Assembly: GCA_030549495.1 (NCBI GenBank)
Contig: JAUIRK010000752.1
Span: forward strand, 19,132 to 83,131
Length of the DNA stretch: 64,000 nt
Reading direction: 5' to 3'
Source of the DNA: Nectonema munidae
Taxonomy: Eukaryota; Nematomorpha; Nectonematoida; Nectonematidae
Every line of letters starts with the position of its first letter. Position 1 is the stretch's first letter. A program made the translations under genes and the position numbers. Below the pieces are notes generated by a model. That model worked only from the letters and a program-made list of their open reading frames with translations. It was not told the DNA's origin and searched no databases. Below are positions 1-11,940 of this stretch, one piece after another.

Positions 1-558
1 ATGGCTTTAGGGATTGAAGTGTGTTGTTTTGATCTCATGGTCACGGCTTCGATTCTCATTTATGACATCTCTATCTTCAGTTATGAAAGTATCTATTTAG
101 CTAACTGTCTGAGTGTAACTAACCATCTACTTAACTACTTTGTATTTAACCACCAACTAACTGGCTGCTAACTAAATAATTCAAAAACAAGGTACTGACT
201 AAATAACTAACTTTTTTACTGACAAATTAACTAATCTTGAACTATTAATTATATTTATTTCTATTTAATCTTGAACTATAAATTAATTTGAACTAATTTA
301 ATTATCACTATATGAATTTACAATATTTTCTAAACATTTTGTGTAAAATCACTTATACTTGATTTTTAACAGGAAACGAAAAAAATTGATGCAAAAAATA
401 TCTATTGTATTTTTTTGTTTCATAAAAGTATAAATTTTTATAATCTATTCAATAAAATTAGTGTATAATTTTTTACTAATTTCAGCACAAACTGAATTTT
501 AAAGGTGGTTGCGAGAGGCCTGATTTTTATTAACAAGGTTCTTTGCCTTTTATCATAA

Positions 559-704
559 AGGTAAAGGTACCTGGGGTGTTTTCATCGAGAAGGCACAATT
601 GCGCCGCTTGTATCGAACTATGAGGAAAGCAGGCTTGAAGCGGAATCGAACCCAAGACCTTGAGTTATCGAATCCAGCATTTAACCAACCCTACTCACGT
701 CCCC
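559..704 (-). mobile_element. tRNA-derived SINE, intact, with 8-bp target duplication
   Basis: On the reverse strand the tRNA-like head carries the pol III B box GGTTCGATTCC, followed by a tRNA-unrelated body ending GGTACCTTTACCT. It is bounded by direct repeats TATCATAA at 551-558 and 705-712. The length of 146 bp and the B box make this the reference copy for the family in this window. Confidence 0.8.
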
Positions 705-1397
705 TATCATAAGATCAATGAACATTTCTTCTATAAACGAAGTTTAAGAAAATGCTCTTCTATTTATATTTTGTTCTGGGACTTATTTTTTAAATTGTAT
801 TACCATGTAAAACTTTTCCAATAAAAAATAATGAAAACCTTATTCTTCAAAACGGAATTTGATGTTATTTGATCATAACACATAGAATTTTATACCTTTT
901 TACTTTAATTAATAAGATTTACGCCAAAAATTAAATCGCGTTCATTTTTTGATAAATTCATCTTAAAAACCTAAATAACCTCAATGTTTTGTAATAAGAA
1001 GTAAAAAAATGTCGAAGTGACATGCTTATTATATTGTCCCAGTAGTTAAAGGTCTTTTCCTTTATATTATTAACTCTATTTTCCCATATACCATAGATAT
1101 AAATTAGTTCGGGATCCCCGGATTTCGGGAAACAGGAAAGAAACACAAATTATAGCCCTTATTTAATTTATAATGAAGAATAAAATAATTTGATTTTAGT
1201 TGTATTTTTTCGTCTTTTTTCATATTTTGTATAGAAATTTGTTTCAAGTACGCACTTTATAGAACAGAATTATTTACAAAAAAACGCAATAATATATAAA
1301 AGGCTATACTATCTGTACCGGGCGAGATTATTGGACAAGGGAAACCACTTCCTCCTTCGTCTCGGAGATGTGCAATCCTTGTGACTACCGTCTCTAG

Positions 1398-1631
1398 CTA
1401 CGCCTTTTCACACACCATTGTGCTTGGGGAAGCGAAATATCCCCTTGCACAAGTTCTGTGCACAAAGTTGCACATTACGCAGACATGATGAAATTGGAAA
1501 CAAGGATCAGATTTCATCATGTAGGAAGAATAGACTTTAGATGGAATCTTTAAGAAGCTAAAAATCAATTCCTCTAGCTCTTGGATGCAAGTCGTATCAG
1601 GAGGAGTGAGGAGTGTGCAGCTCTCAAGCAC
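1398..1631 (-). other. Unassigned Cys-containing open frame, possible exon
   Basis: A reverse-strand frame in a locally GC-richer stretch (about 1320-1630). It has seven Cys, including PCFQFHHVCVMCNFVHRTC. The amino-acid mix is unlike chance frames in this window. No family recognised, no signal peptide, no clear splice sites. Confidence 0.22.
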
Positions 1632-2674
1632 AAATAACTTCTTTCATTTTTATTAATCTCGTTTGTTTTTTAGTTTTAATTGAAAGCATTATCAGATTTT
1701 TGTTGAGACTGTGTTGCTTTTTTAGCCATCCTCTACTCATCCATCATATACGTTATTTATAATTTTATTCGTCTACTGTGCTACTACTCTTTTTCTACAG
1801 CGTAATAAAATGGCAGCTATATCGTAATTTTTGGCAAATTTTGCGATCTCTTTTCACTTATAGCTTCTTTCTAATGCTTTTTGAGTGCTCTGTCGACAAA
1901 GTAGCTTTTCACATAAATAATCTCATAATATGGTAATTTATGTTTAGGAGTATTTTAGAAAAAAGTAAGTATGCATTCTAGAGTCCTGCGCGGGTATGTT
2001 TTTTCTTACCTGCAATAATCCACGCCCGCAAAAATATAACCCACTTCCTCCAACACCCAGAATAAAAAAAATTTTTCCGCCAACTGGTCCTGCTTATTTT
2101 CACTTATAGGCTTTTATCCGCAAATTTTTAAAAGCATATCTTGTGAAGCTACATTGAATCATCAATGTATCAATGTATAGCTGATATTGAAGCTACATAA
2201 AATTTCTTAAACTTTTCCAATTTTTTTAAAATGAACTAAAAATAGGTTTATTGAAAAATGGTAGTATTCAATCTTTTCATTGCAATCATTAAAATGTGCC
2301 CCTCATCAATCAATCTATTATTTTGTTTTAATGTTGTTTGTAAAATATAAGAGATAGTATATCATGTAATAACATTACGCAACGTAGATGTTGTACATTC
2401 GGTGTGTGTAATTGTATGATTATTATCATAGACTCAATATGTAATATCGCAATTACCAAGATCAATTATAAAGTATATTACGAAAATGTTTCATTTCCAT
2501 AGCTTCAATCGGTTTACTTTTCATTCAACTTAAAACCCGCAGCATAAAATGTGTACCCGCCCACTTCAGGACTCTAATGCATTCATCGTGATTGGACGTG
2601 CGGACTGAGGCTTTACTTTTCCCACTAGAAATACATACAACAAATAACTAAATAAATTCTTACATTTACCTTTT

Positions 2675-2793
2675 GAGGACCCAACTTTTGAAGACTTTTC
2701 GTTGTCTTTTTTTTCAATGGAATTTTATATATTCAAAGTAGACGATTTTCATTTTTTGGGAAACGGGTGGCCCATTGGTACTCAAAGGGTTAT
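2675..2793. mobile_element. piggyBac-type MITE (TTAACCCTTTGAGGACC family), eroded
   Basis: Left end reads TTTTGAGGACCC; right end reads CTCAAAGGGTTA. The interior TTTTATATATTCAAAGTAGA followed by CGATTTTCATTTTTTGG matches the copy at 24650-24778. No coding capacity. Confidence 0.5.
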
Positions 2794-3132
2794 TAAAACA
2801 GCAATTATAAATAATAATCGTGTTATTTTGAGTTTTTATTCTTGTTTAAGCCTTGGAGGACCCATGTCCCAATAAATGAAAATGATCTGGTTAAAATATA
2901 TAAACTTCAATTAGGCAGACGTTTTGTCTTCAAAATTCTTGTCTACAAAGGATTAAGTAGGCAAAAGTATGCTCGATTTTTTGCACTTAATTCACGTCTA
3001 TCTTATTTTATTTATAATATAGTAGGACAAAGTAAGAAGTATTCACTATTTATTTCAAGAGTTATACTTGGCTATGCATCAAAGAGATGTTAACCTGGAA
3101 TATATTGATTGTATGCAAATGATTTAGCAATC

Positions 3133-3255
3133 TTAACTCTTTGAGAACCAGAATTTTTAAGACTAAATCTTTCTTTTTCGATCGAATTTATGCATTTAAA
3201 ACAGATGCCTTTCATTTCTTCATATACTTATGTCATACTGGTCCTCCAAAATTAA
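3133..3255. mobile_element. piggyBac-type MITE (TTAACCCTTTGAGGACC family), eroded
   Basis: Starts TTAACTCTTTGAGAACCAG and ends GGTCCTCCAAAATTAA, an imperfect inverted pair bounded by TTAA. The interior TTTCTTTTTCGATCG and GATGCCTTTCATTTCTT matches the other copies. Confidence 0.5.
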
Positions 3256-3370
3256 ATTACGTAAGATATTTGAATTTATCATCAATCATTCCCTGACATA
3301 TGCAATGCAACCATTTTTCTATTTTCCTTGGTAAAAGCTAGTTTTAAAAATAAGTTTTAATAATAATTTA

Positions 3371-3513
3371 GGGGGCGTAAGTAAGCTTGGTTAGGTACTG
3401 GGTTTCGAGAACTCAAGGTCTTGGGTTACATCCTGCATGAAGCCTCTTTCCTCATAGTTCGTTACAAGCAGCGCAATTGGGCCTTCTCGATGAAACTCCT
3501 CACGGTACCTTTA
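3371..3513 (+). mobile_element. tRNA-derived SINE
   Basis: Starts GGGGGCGTAAGTAAGCTTGG. The B box is diverged (GGGTTACATCC), but the body CTCATAGTTCG through CGGTACCTTTA matches the copy at 559-704 in opposite orientation. Flanks are too AT-rich to score a target duplication. Confidence 0.7.
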
Positions 3514-4630
3514 AAAGTTAATCGATTAAAATAATCCTTTTTGTCAAAGATTTTTAATGTTGGAAAAGCTTAATTAATTTCAACTTTACAAAAAACGTTT
3601 AAAGAATTTTATTATGCATTTGTATAAAAAATTTGTTCGAAGTTTTAATTTGATTTATATCTTGTACCCTCCTCTTTTTGTGTTCTTCTTTTAATAGGTT
3701 TATTTGACAGAATATTTTTTTTATTTGCTACAATTTTAATTCATATATTTCCAAATTGAACCAACAAGCTTTTTATGTCTCTTTACTTTAAGTTATATTT
3801 TTCTAATTAATCTTTAAAAAATTTAAAATGTTAAAACTCTGAGATAAACCGATTAATTTTTTTATATCTCAATAACTTTTCCCATTCTTTTACCGTCTAA
3901 TTCAATAAATTTTATGCTTAGCATAATTCCGTTACAAATTATTTATCTGCATATGGTAAATGTCATCAGCTTAGAAAGAAAACTAATTGATTTTGGACTT
4001 TAAAATCATTGATTTGGCACAAGTACATATAAAGTATTTTGCATTTTTACTTTTTGTCTGTATTTTCTATATTTATTTGGAATTAAGCCTAATAAAGTTT
4101 TTTCACAAATTATGCATACAAAATTCCCATATTTCCCAATTGAATAAATGCCACGATCTTTAGAAGAAATTAGAACATATTAAAATCTGTTCCGAATCTA
4201 CCAAGTGCGGAGCATGTAGCAGATCGATTAAATTTACAAATGATAGTCAGGAAGTAAAAAATTTTTTTAATATAAAATTGATCTAGATTCTACAAAAAAG
4301 ATAAAAAAAACCCACAAAATTCAAGAGCAAAAATTCATTTTAAGGAGGAAATGTAAAAGAAGAATTGAAGAAAACAAAAAGATATGACAAAAAGTCAAAA
4401 AAAAAAATTTCAACTAAGCGCGGGGCCTGTAGCAGCTGCTACATATGCTACTATGTTATTCCGTAACTGATTAAAATATATTGTTATTTAATTAATCATA
4501 TTTACATAAAATTAATTAGAATAACATTCATACATTCTAATATTTTAAAATTCTTTTTGATATAGGAAAATATATAATAATAATTATATATATATATTGT
4601 TCAAATTATCAATAATTTAATTATTATAAA

Positions 4631-4776
4631 GGTAAATGTACCGTGAGTGTGTTTTCATTGACAAGGCACTGATGTACCGCTTATGTCAAACTATGAACAA
4701 ATTGGTATCGATAAGGAATCGAACCCAGAGGCTTTCGTGCTGAGTCCATCATCTCAACCAACCTGCCATGCCACCC
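4631..4776 (-). mobile_element. tRNA-derived SINE, second subfamily
   Basis: Reverse-strand B box GGGTTCGATTCC is intact. The head (GGTTGAGATGATGGACTCAG) and body (CAGTGCCTTGTCAATGAAAA) differ consistently from the copy at 559-704 and match the copies inside the two hAT elements. Short flanking repeat TATAAA. Confidence 0.72.
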
Positions 4777-6728
4777 TATAAACCACTATAAATTATTATT
4801 TGAACGCAGTAACCCATTAACTTTATTTTTAAATTTTAATAAATAAGAATTTTATCACTTTTTTAAAACTTTTCATTTATGTTAATAAAAATTACAAAAC
4901 TATGTCTAACTTTTTTATATAATAATAGAAGGTTTACTTGGATTTTGGTGAAATGTTTATTCGATGAATTGTGTATGTCGGTAAATTGTTGTAGGGGAAT
5001 TCACCGTCTCCCCTATAATAATTCATTTACTTTTGATTTATCATTTCTTTCCTAAGTAACATCAACATAAAGATCCTATGCCCTGTATTTCGTGTTTGTT
5101 CTATTTCTGATTTTAATGTAACATTCATAAATCCAAGAAGAATGATGCACATCGTAGAAAGGTAAAAGTTATTTTGTATTTTAAATTTAGCAAGTTCACT
5201 CATTAAATTAACTTCTGGTTAATCTATTTCGCATATTTAAATATTAAACCGAAACGTGTGTTTCAGTCAAGCAGTATTGAACCTTTTTTTACAAGTCTTC
5301 TGCTTTACATCTTGAAACATTCCCAAAGCTTACATTTTTTTGCTTTCTTTAAAAAAATAATGATAACGATATAGACTATACAGCATGTTACATAAATACA
5401 CGTTATATTTTTTATAAAAAATATATCTACCATTTTATAATTGGATTTATTATTAATTCAAAATAATCAATTATATAACTTGATTTTTAAGTAGCCATCT
5501 ATCTAAGTAACTAAAAATAATTGCATTGTTGCATGCGACCAGTATTCTGCAAAGTGGGAAAATTACGTCCGTTTTTGTTCAAAAGACACAAGTTGCAAAG
5601 CTAGCAGCATTGCATTATTCGCGTTGTGGTAGAGCTCCGTTTTTAACCTCGAGAGATGTGCATTTCCCTGTTAGAATCTGCGTATGGAATTTGGATTAAA
5701 AAATAGCCATGCATTAAACTGATCCTTCTTTGTTTGTGAGCCTTTTGTGCCTTTTTTATTTGACTTCTCTGGGATAATTACTTCTTATAAGTTGGCGATC
5801 CTAGTGGTCACTACTTTATTTGCGTCGCCTATCCCGCCACTCTACCTATATCGATGGGATTGGAGGTAGCAAAATTGTCAACAAGCATCTTTGTTTCGAA
5901 ATAATACGCTGTGTGTGTATACTGACAAGTATAGTGAGGGATATTTCCTTTTTGTTGTTTTTCCACAACAGTTCACAAATAGCATTTTATACTCTTAGCG
6001 TGCCATTATTGCAGCTACACTTCAGTAAAATTTACAGTAAAAAAAATTGAGAAAAACGTATTATGCATATTTATCCCGCGTGCACTTCTTCTGTTCTAAG
6101 CAACTCATACTCACTCTGCAATGGCGTTCTTCTATTTATGTTTGTTTGTTTTCAACGCTGCAAATGAAAAGTAGCATTCTTCCCATGTTTACTCAACTAA
6201 TTAACATATATAGTTATAATATGTAAATGTATTTTGCTTGCAACTTTTGACTTTTATTTGTGTTCACAATTGATTTTACTTTTAACTCATCATCAGTAGC
6301 GTTTGCCCCCAATCAATTTAGCATTTTCTCCTACTTTCAAATTATGTATAAGTGCTCTTTATACAGTAAGATTACTTTTTACAATTGCCTCTCAAGTGTC
6401 AATCAATACCTGCTCTATTTCAAGCTGATCATAATTTTGATATATTACTTATTCATTCGTAAGTTCTTGCCTTTTCCCAAAAATATATTTTCTGATTTGT
6501 GTAGACTTGCATTGGGTTATAAAGAAGCTATCAATAGTTATTTGTTAGCTAATATTATCGAAGAAAATAGTAAATATAAAACTGAAGTTGATTGAAGAAT
6601 AACCACGTGTCTTTTAGTTGTTTTTTGCGACCAACTCAAAATACTTGCTTTATATACTATGTTAGTATGCGAATGCTAAATTCTCTTTATTATTCAAAAG
6701 AAAGTAGAATTTGAACATGACCTCTTTT

Positions 6729-7025
6729 AAAAGCAAAAACAGTTAAGACTGGTGTTGTATGTGAACTGAAATAAACAAAATATGTAACCTACATATAAAT
6801 ATAGGTAAGGTGTATGGAGAATAAGAGTAAATAAATTAATTAAATTGTATAAAGTAATGTGTGTGGTTTTATAGAGAGGTGTAAGTGTGCCCGGGATTTG
6901 TGTGGAGTGTGCCTGGGTTTGTAGCTAATAAGAAGAGGCTATTTGAAGGTGAGAATTGAAGTGTCAATGAAAGCAGTGTTTATTTCGGTTCACATACAAC
7001 ACCAGTCTTAACTGATTTTGCTTTT
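6729..7025. repeat. Long terminal inverted repeat pair around a 200-bp core
   Basis: Arms of about 48 bp at 6729-6777 and 6978-7025 differ at only about two positions; each contains the block ACATACAACACCAGTCTTAA or its inverse. The core is non-coding with GTGTG-rich text. The family is not recognised. Right next to it (7037-7066) lies the hairpin described below. Confidence 0.7.
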
Positions 7026-7036
7026 ATATTTACACT

Positions 7037-7066
7037 CTTGATAAAGACCGTAAGGTCGAAATATTG
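7037..7066 (+). other. Hammerhead-like hairpin motif
   Basis: TTGATAAAGACCGTAAGGTCGAAAT (split here as TTGATAAAGACC, GTAA, GGTCGAAAT) has the layout of a hammerhead ribozyme core: CUGAUGA-like strand, stem II with a GUAA loop, then GAAA. The first strand departs from consensus at two positions, so it is probably inactive or only a look-alike. Such motifs are known in Penelope-like and other repeats. Confidence 0.3.
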
Positions 7067-7444
7067 AATCCTAATTTGTAATTGTAAAGTCGAGATAATA
7101 AAAATTCTCTTTTGAAAGTTTGCTTTTACAAATGTGGAAACAAATGAATTAAGTATATTTTTAATATAGAATTTTTTAAGTCAATTAAGAGTTATGCACC
7201 CGACTTGATCATTTCAGGAATGTGCTTGATTTCTTTTTTCAATTTTGCTGCTTTTACTTTGCAAAGTTAACCTAAATTGATGTTTGTCTGAGTTAAGCTT
7301 CCTCTTTTTTGCAACCTCTGCGTAGACATTTTTGCTTCTAACAATTTGAATTAATTATTCATCTTCCCTGTTCTCTTTCTTTTGCCCCGCTGTCCTTTCT
7401 GCATAAATGTGTCTGTTTAAATCTAATTAAATCTAATTTGCAAG

Positions 7445-7692
7445 ATAAAAGAGCTTCTTATGAAAATGACACTCAAGCTACGTTTTTAACTCCATTACTT
7501 TCAAATATTCCTAAACGTAAAACCCACCCTATCCATTTATTCCTTAAGTTATTATTCATTGCATTGTCGACTTTTTTGGAGTTTTTAGTTTTCGTAATTT
7601 ATGTAGTTCTTCATACTTTACTCTTAATCATCTTTTTTAAAAGGTGTATTGCTGAAAAAATGGGTATAGCAAAGTACACTCCTTCTTTTTAA
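7445..7692 (+). other. Unassigned open frame with two hydrophobic segments, possible exon
   Basis: Opens after an acceptor-like TTTGCAAG and encodes a polar start with ENDTQATFLTPLL, then PKRKTHPIHLF, then about 35 hydrophobic residues, ending KYTPSF. The HP followed by F, L, F spacing recalls TVP23-family Golgi proteins (RHPVASFFHLFF). The tryptophan-rich block that should follow in that family was not found within 4 kb, so no name is given. A donor-like GTGTAT near 7640 could end an exon. Confidence 0.25.
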
Positions 7693-8275
7693 ATAAAAAA
7701 ATCGATTAGTAAAAGTTTCTTATAAAAATTAAATTTTGAGTACTAAAATATTAGTTTTTAAAATCCTTTGTTTTAAATTTTATGCTTATTCTCTAAAAAG
7801 TTAACTTTATAAATTTTTTCATTATTCATGTGATATAGAATATGTAGTCAAGGATTAACAAGTGTGACAGAGTTAGCAGAATAGCATTTGAAAAAAATAT
7901 TAAAAGAATAAACGAGATACCGGCAATAAAGCTAATAATTTTTTGGTAGGGAAATGGTTTTAAAAGGCTACAGTTCTGCTTATTCAAGAAAAAGGTCTTA
8001 AATTTGCATACGATATTAAATTGGATAGCTACACGCTTTTAAATTAAGACATGACATACGAAGTACGCTTTGGTGAGTCAAGATAAATGGTCCAATGTAT
8101 TTTAAATGATTGATTAGATTTCTAAACTCCATTAAACTTGTAATAACAATGCTCCAAAAATTTAAAATATCGACGCAACTGGTTTGTTTTTCCCACAAAA
8201 ACCATTGCAAATAGCTGTCTTGAAGGCAAAAATCAAAAAATAGAGTTACCTTAGTACTATGCCTGAATGGAGAAA

Positions 8276-8677
8276 CGGTAAAGGTACCCAGTTGCGGATC
8301 AGGGGGGGGGGGGGCTCATGGGCCTAGGCCCCCTTATAAAAAATGGCTTCGAAAATTACCCTTAATAATTTTGCTTTTTCCTAAAACAATACTTGTTGGT
8401 AGTTGATTACGTTTATATCAACGATATGACAAGTCGAATTTTAAAAGACATAATACAGCTGTCTTATTCTCTGAAGACTTTTAGCAAAATTGCAAAAAAT
8501 TTAAATAGATTTAGGCCCCCCATATAAGAAATTTCTGGATCCTCCACTCAAGGTACCGTAGAGGGTTTTTTCGAAAAGTCACAATTGCTCCCCTTGTATC
8601 GAACGAAGAAGAAAGGAGGATTGTTGCCGGATCGAACCCAAGACCTTTAGTTAACTAACCAGCCTTACTATCGCCCC
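8276..8677 (-). mobile_element. tRNA-derived SINE split by a hAT-like MITE
   Basis: The 3' tail (8276-8288) and the rest (8550-8677) belong to one SINE copy; the B box reads GGTTCGATCC on the reverse strand. The 261-bp gap between them is the MITE at 8289-8549, so the SINE is the older insertion. Confidence 0.72.
8289..8549. mobile_element. hAT-like MITE inside a SINE, perfect 8-bp target duplication
   Basis: Ends are CAGTTGCGGATCAGGGGGG and, read from the other side, GAGTGGAGGATCCAG. The flanks AAGGTACC (8281-8288 and 8550-8557) are identical, and the sequence is a normal part of the interrupted SINE, which proves the insertion. No coding sequence; the inner edge is a run of at least 12 G. 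Confidence 0.82.
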
Positions 8678-10234
8678 ACTAAAAAATGTAAGTGTTTATT
8701 TTTCGAGAGTTAAAAAATCCTAGATGTTTTAAAAAAATTTATTCTAAAAAGCCAATGGAGCAAGGAAAAATCTAATCATTTAAAGGGCAATTAGACATAT
8801 GATTAATTGGAGAAGGACAAACTAAATATAGAGGTGAAATATTAGGAAATATAACGTAATTACAAACAATTTTTGTGCGCTAAAATCTTGAAATGGATTT
8901 GGCGAAGATACTATTCAAAAAAGTTTTTTTTTTAATTAAGAGTTGAGATTCTTATTTTAAGTTCAACTCAATCAAATGAAACTGTGGAAAACGACGAGAC
9001 AATTCAAGATTTGTCTATTGACTTAATGACTAAAAAAGTATCTGGTAAACATTTTCAAAAATTAAAATGCTAGCAATTTACAAAAAAATAACATAATTCC
9101 TTGCTTAAAAACATATTCTTATTTTTTGGTTATAGTCTAACACAGAGCTTCAGAGGCGTAGCCATCTTTCATCCTCTCGTGGGGCATGAAAAATTTACGG
9201 GGGGGGGGGGGGGGGAGCGCAAAAAATTTAATATTTATTGTGATTGATTTACCATCTGAAAATAGGAATGGGGCTTTGGAAGATGAAATTGAAGTCAGAT
9301 TAATAAAAAGTGCAAAAAAATAACACAAAATTTATTAAAAATTATAAAAAAAAGTGTTTATATAAATAGTGACTTTCTGGGTTTTTCAAGCCATACTTAT
9401 CTTAAAATGGAATGAAATGAAAACAAAGTTTGTATTTCTAACAAATGAGAACTTATTTTTTAGTTCTCTTGTTTAAATTTCTTTTAAGTTAGTTTTTATA
9501 TAGGTATTCAAAAATTGAGCTTTTTTTGATATCCTAATTAATTTTCTCTTCTTCCTAGAAAAAGCTTCAAATATTTTTATGCAGCAGCTAGTTAAGATAA
9601 AGATACAATCTAAAGTTATTTAGGCTGATTCATCATCATCGATGCATAAAAACTTTGCTTTTGATGAAAAATGAGGGATTTCATACTACAATATGATTGA
9701 TTTCAAAGTATTTTCACTAAATGGAATTTTACCAGGATATGTATATGTATGTAATTTGAAAAACTGTAAAATATTCATTTTTGACCTCAGATTTTTTACA
9801 TACATAGTATCATAGCGAAGCTCTGTATAGATATATAATGCCTCCGGAGCTTTGCCAAGCTCCTAATATACCTATATACTTGTTATGATTTTTGCCTTTT
9901 CGCAGTTGACTTATTTTAATTTTTGAAAGATGAAGCTAATTTTAAATATTTATTCTTTCAAGTGTATAATAAATTCGCATGTCGTAATAAATGAAAGGTT
10001 TTATAATTTAAATTTCGTTTTTCAAGATATAATTTTCCTACGGATGTTTAAATAAGTTAAATCAGAAAATTATTATCCTGATGAAAAAATTGTTTGGTTT
10101 CTTGCTTGCTTGAAAGACATTGGATCAATAAAACTACTGTTAAACCGCTGTAAATATTTACAATAAGCATGTCATCTGTTTCTTTTAAACGTTTGGGCTG
10201 ACTATTTAAAAATTGGTCACTTTATACTCTACCA

Positions 10235-10306
10235 TTGTGCGGCCCCTTAAAGGTGTAAAATTTTAAACGAAGCCAGCCATTCGACGAAAAAGTTTGCCCA
10301 CGACTG
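10235..10306 (-). mobile_element. hAT-like terminus fragment
   Basis: On the reverse strand the sequence starts CAGTCGTGGGCAAACTTTTT and then CGTCGAATGGCTGGC, followed by GGGGCCGCAC. This has the general form of hAT ends (CAG-N-GTGGGCAAAC). The partner end was not found nearby. Confidence 0.4.
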
Positions 10307-10366
10307 ATCTAACGTCCTTTGCTTGGTTCCTTTTTCTCCAACCCTCTATTTGGTGCATACTCACTA

Positions 10367-10627
10367 TTAACACTAGAACAGCAATTATTTTAAATATTGT
10401 TGAACAAAAGTGGAAAAAATTTCAATTGAAAATATAAATAAGATATCGATTAGAAGAAAATATTTCAATGCAAAATATTTTGAACATTTTAAACAATGAT
10501 TTAAGAAAACATTAATGGGAATGAAATTACAAATGCAAATGTTGTATAAAATATTAGAACTTTCAAATTTAAAACGGAAATAAAAATGCATATAATGAAA
10601 TGATATAGTTGGTTGTTCTAGTGTTAA
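10367..10627. mobile_element. piggyBac-type MITE, TTAACACTAGAACA ends
   Basis: TTAACACTAGAACAGCAA on the left and its near-perfect inverse TTGGTTGTTCTAGTGTTAA on the right, both including TTAA, 261 bp in all. TTAA targeting and ends of this form are typical of piggyBac-derived MITEs. The reverse-strand open frame inside is AT-rich chance text. Confidence 0.78.
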
Positions 10628-10689
10628 GAAATAATTAACTAATTAATCATACTTAATTTGTAATTAAAAAATTAAAACGAATGAATTTG

Positions 10690-11130
10690 TAAAACAGGCC
10701 CACTCCAAGTACTTACAAAAATCCGAAGGAAGAAAAAAATTAAAATATTCAAACGTATATTTTACTTCGGACTTGGACTAAAGAAGGCTCACACAAAAAA
10801 TGTTCATTTTAACACTTGAAAATATGACTCTGACATTAGATAAAGACCCTGATTCGTATCCCTTGCCACTACACCCGCTCGGAGTTCATCGTCCGCAATT
10901 CTCAATTCTAAAGTCATAATCACAAAGACGAATATATGTATCTTTCGATTGCCATCTGTATTCTTCTTTTACAATTCCTTAGCCTTCAAATTTTAGATTT
11001 ATGTTTCCATTCCAAATTTGAGAAGCATAAATACTCCGGCTCCTACTGATTTTCGACTATAACGCCAAATACTTTAAAACTTAATAATTTTAACGCCAAA
11101 ATTTCCCTTCAGACTTTGACTAAGAAAGAG
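10690..11130. repeat. Dispersed repeat also present at 14340-14500
   Basis: Blocks such as CACTCCAAGTACTTACAAAA and GGACTAAAGAAGGCTCAC occur here. Their inverse forms TTGTAAGTACTTGGAG and GTGAGCCTTCTTTAGTC occur at 14348-14490; a third partial block (GACTAAGAAAGAGACACTCA) is at 11118-11140. No ends or coding region recognised. Confidence 0.4.
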
Positions 11131-11637
11131 ACACTCACTTCTTATGCCTAAAAGATAAAACTATTTTTCGATTATTTAAAATACTCAAATAAAATATTTT
11201 TTGATCCTAACAGCGATTCATTCTTAAGCGATTCATATCCCTTTAAGATATCCGACTATGCACCTGTTTATAAAAAGCATGTGTCTTTGCTAGTAAAATT
11301 TATGTAAAAGGCGTATACCCATTTCTAAGACAATTTTTTATCACAAATTAATTTGATATTTCAGTCCTCATATCATTGCAATTTGGGATGGCATGGAAAA
11401 CAATTCATTGCATACATAAATGTTATACGCAGAAGTCTAGATACCAAATACTGAAAAATGGAATGATATAAGAAATAATAGATTGATTTGAAAATATTTT
11501 TTTACATTATGTTTTGGGTAATAAGACGAAGAAGGGTCATTATAGAATTTTTTTGAAGCATCTTCTTGCTCTTTATTCTGTATTTTTATTTTAGATTAAT
11601 CTAACCTTGTCCAAGTATTAAGCTATGAATAATATGT

Positions 11638-11940
11638 ATGTGTAGTGTCATGTTATGCCGAAGTGCTTCAGAACTAGACTTTTCATATTCCAATTTCCCG
11701 GAAGTAATATCCAACAGGCCTAATTATGAGAATTTAATCGTGAACGATTCATCTGTCCCCTCCACCACTGTGCTCTTTGCTTCTCAGAATACACCATCTT
11801 GTACGGCAAGGAATAAATCAAACAGATGCAGCAAATCTTCCCCGAGCATTTTTAGCATTCGTTCTTCTTCACTTCCTCAAAATACACCACGGTTAGGAAT
11901 ACGACAGAAGTTTCACAGAATTTCATTTAAAGAGAAAAAA
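11638..11940 (+). CDS. SIPA1L: SIPA1L coding exon 1 (probable start)
   Basis: Encodes a polar Ser-rich N-terminus beginning [15 protein letters not shown]. The ATG at 11638 is the first after an in-frame TGA at 11626, so it is the simplest start; a non-coding upstream exon is possible. The exon ends at AAAAAA followed by GTATGC, phase 0, which matches the phase-0 start of exon 2. Similarity to vertebrate SIPA1L is weak here, so membership rests on splice phase, composition and position. Confidence 0.65.

Noticed and set aside
640-704. Possible tRNA gene because of a perfect B box
   Set aside because: No cloverleaf or anticodon arm can be completed, and the same text recurs as a SINE with target duplications.
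7445-7692. Identification as a TVP23-family Golgi protein
   Set aside because: Only a short HP-F-L-F similarity; the diagnostic tryptophan-rich block was not found downstream, so it is listed as unassigned.
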